From Actinomycetota bacterium (lineage in GTDB: Bacteria > Actinomycetota > Actinomycetes > Propionibacteriales > Propionibacteriaceae), in contig JACRAA010000071.1 in the NCBI GenBank assembly GCA_016213595.1, forward strand, positions 1 to 5,031: DNA of 5,031 bases. The letters are read 5' to 3'. The position numbers and the translations under genes were made by a program. Under the pieces are notes generated by a model. That model did no database searches, was not told the origin of the DNA, and worked only from the letters and a program-made list of their open reading frames with translations. Of this stretch, positions 5,027 to 5,031 are shown piece after piece. How positions within the stretch are numbered: the stretch's first letter is position 1; each line of letters opens with the position of its first letter.

Positions 5027-5031
5027 ATGTA
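5027..5031 (+). CDS. Start of a gene cut by the window edge, predicted 2-amino-3-ketobutyrate CoA ligase
   Basis: Only ATG plus TA are present (Met, then most likely Tyr). The start is supported by GAGGAGG six bases upstream and by its position 49 bases after the tdh stop on the same strand. Tdh is very often followed by or paired with kbl, whose product cleaves the unstable 2-amino-3-ketobutyrate with CoA to glycine and acetyl-CoA. I therefore predict kbl, but five bases cannot show identity and no symbol is assigned. Confidence 0.45.

Noticed and set aside
3835..5028. 397-residue minus-strand open frame opposite tdh
   Set aside because: It is His/Arg/Asp-rich antisense translation with no family signature; tdh on the plus strand is unmistakable.
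1..5031. Search for CRISPR arrays, IS ends, tRNA genes and toxin-antitoxin pairs
   Set aside because: No regularly spaced repeats, transposase, cloverleaf or small paired gene was found; the window is almost fully occupied by ordinary metabolic and cell-envelope genes.

Overview
The window looks like chromosome from a high-GC Gram-positive bacterium (Actinomycetota). GC is roughly 70%, third codon positions are strongly G/C, several genes start with GTG, adjacent genes overlap as ATGA, and the sugar ABC-transporter ATPase has an N-terminus of the actinobacterial MsiK type. No phage, IS, CRISPR, tRNA or rRNA signature is visible. Coding density is high. The only gaps are 154 bp (160-313), 126 bp (2611-2736) and about 50 bp (4978-5026); no gene-free stretch exceeds 300 bases.

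Layout. At the left edge, on the minus strand, are the first 53 codons of a CUT1-type sugar ABC-transporter ATPase (MsiK/UgpC type). It has a clear ribosome binding site, and two inverted repeats lie in its leader. Next comes a two-gene minus-strand unit read leftward from about 2610: a 12-helix Wzx/MATE-like polysaccharide flippase, then a family 2 glycosyltransferase of the rhamnosyltransferase-like type, coupled by ATGA. Diverging from the flippase across 126 bp is a plus-strand unit: a DPM1-like (polyprenyl-phosphate sugar synthase type) GT2 enzyme, then an ATGA-coupled small membrane protein of the DUF2304 type, then L-threonine 3-dehydrogenase (tdh). The last five bases are the start (ATG TA) of another gene with a strong ribosome binding site, predicted to be kbl.

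How the genes fit together. The divergent pair of units reads as a small cell-surface glycan locus. The DPM1-like enzyme with its membrane partner probably charges a lipid carrier with sugar. The second GT2 probably extends a lipid-linked glycan, and the flippase would move the product across the membrane. The Tdh/Kbl pair, by contrast, is amino-acid catabolism (threonine to glycine plus acetyl-CoA) and seems merely to sit downstream, possibly co-transcribed. The ABC ATPase belongs to carbohydrate import and is probably regulated separately.

The families are all known. The most unusual signals are non-coding: a long imperfect inverted repeat in the divergent promoter region, placed symmetrically before both glycan units, and a perfect hairpin abutting the Shine-Dalgarno of the ABC ATPase. 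I do not see convincing evidence for a wholly new system here.
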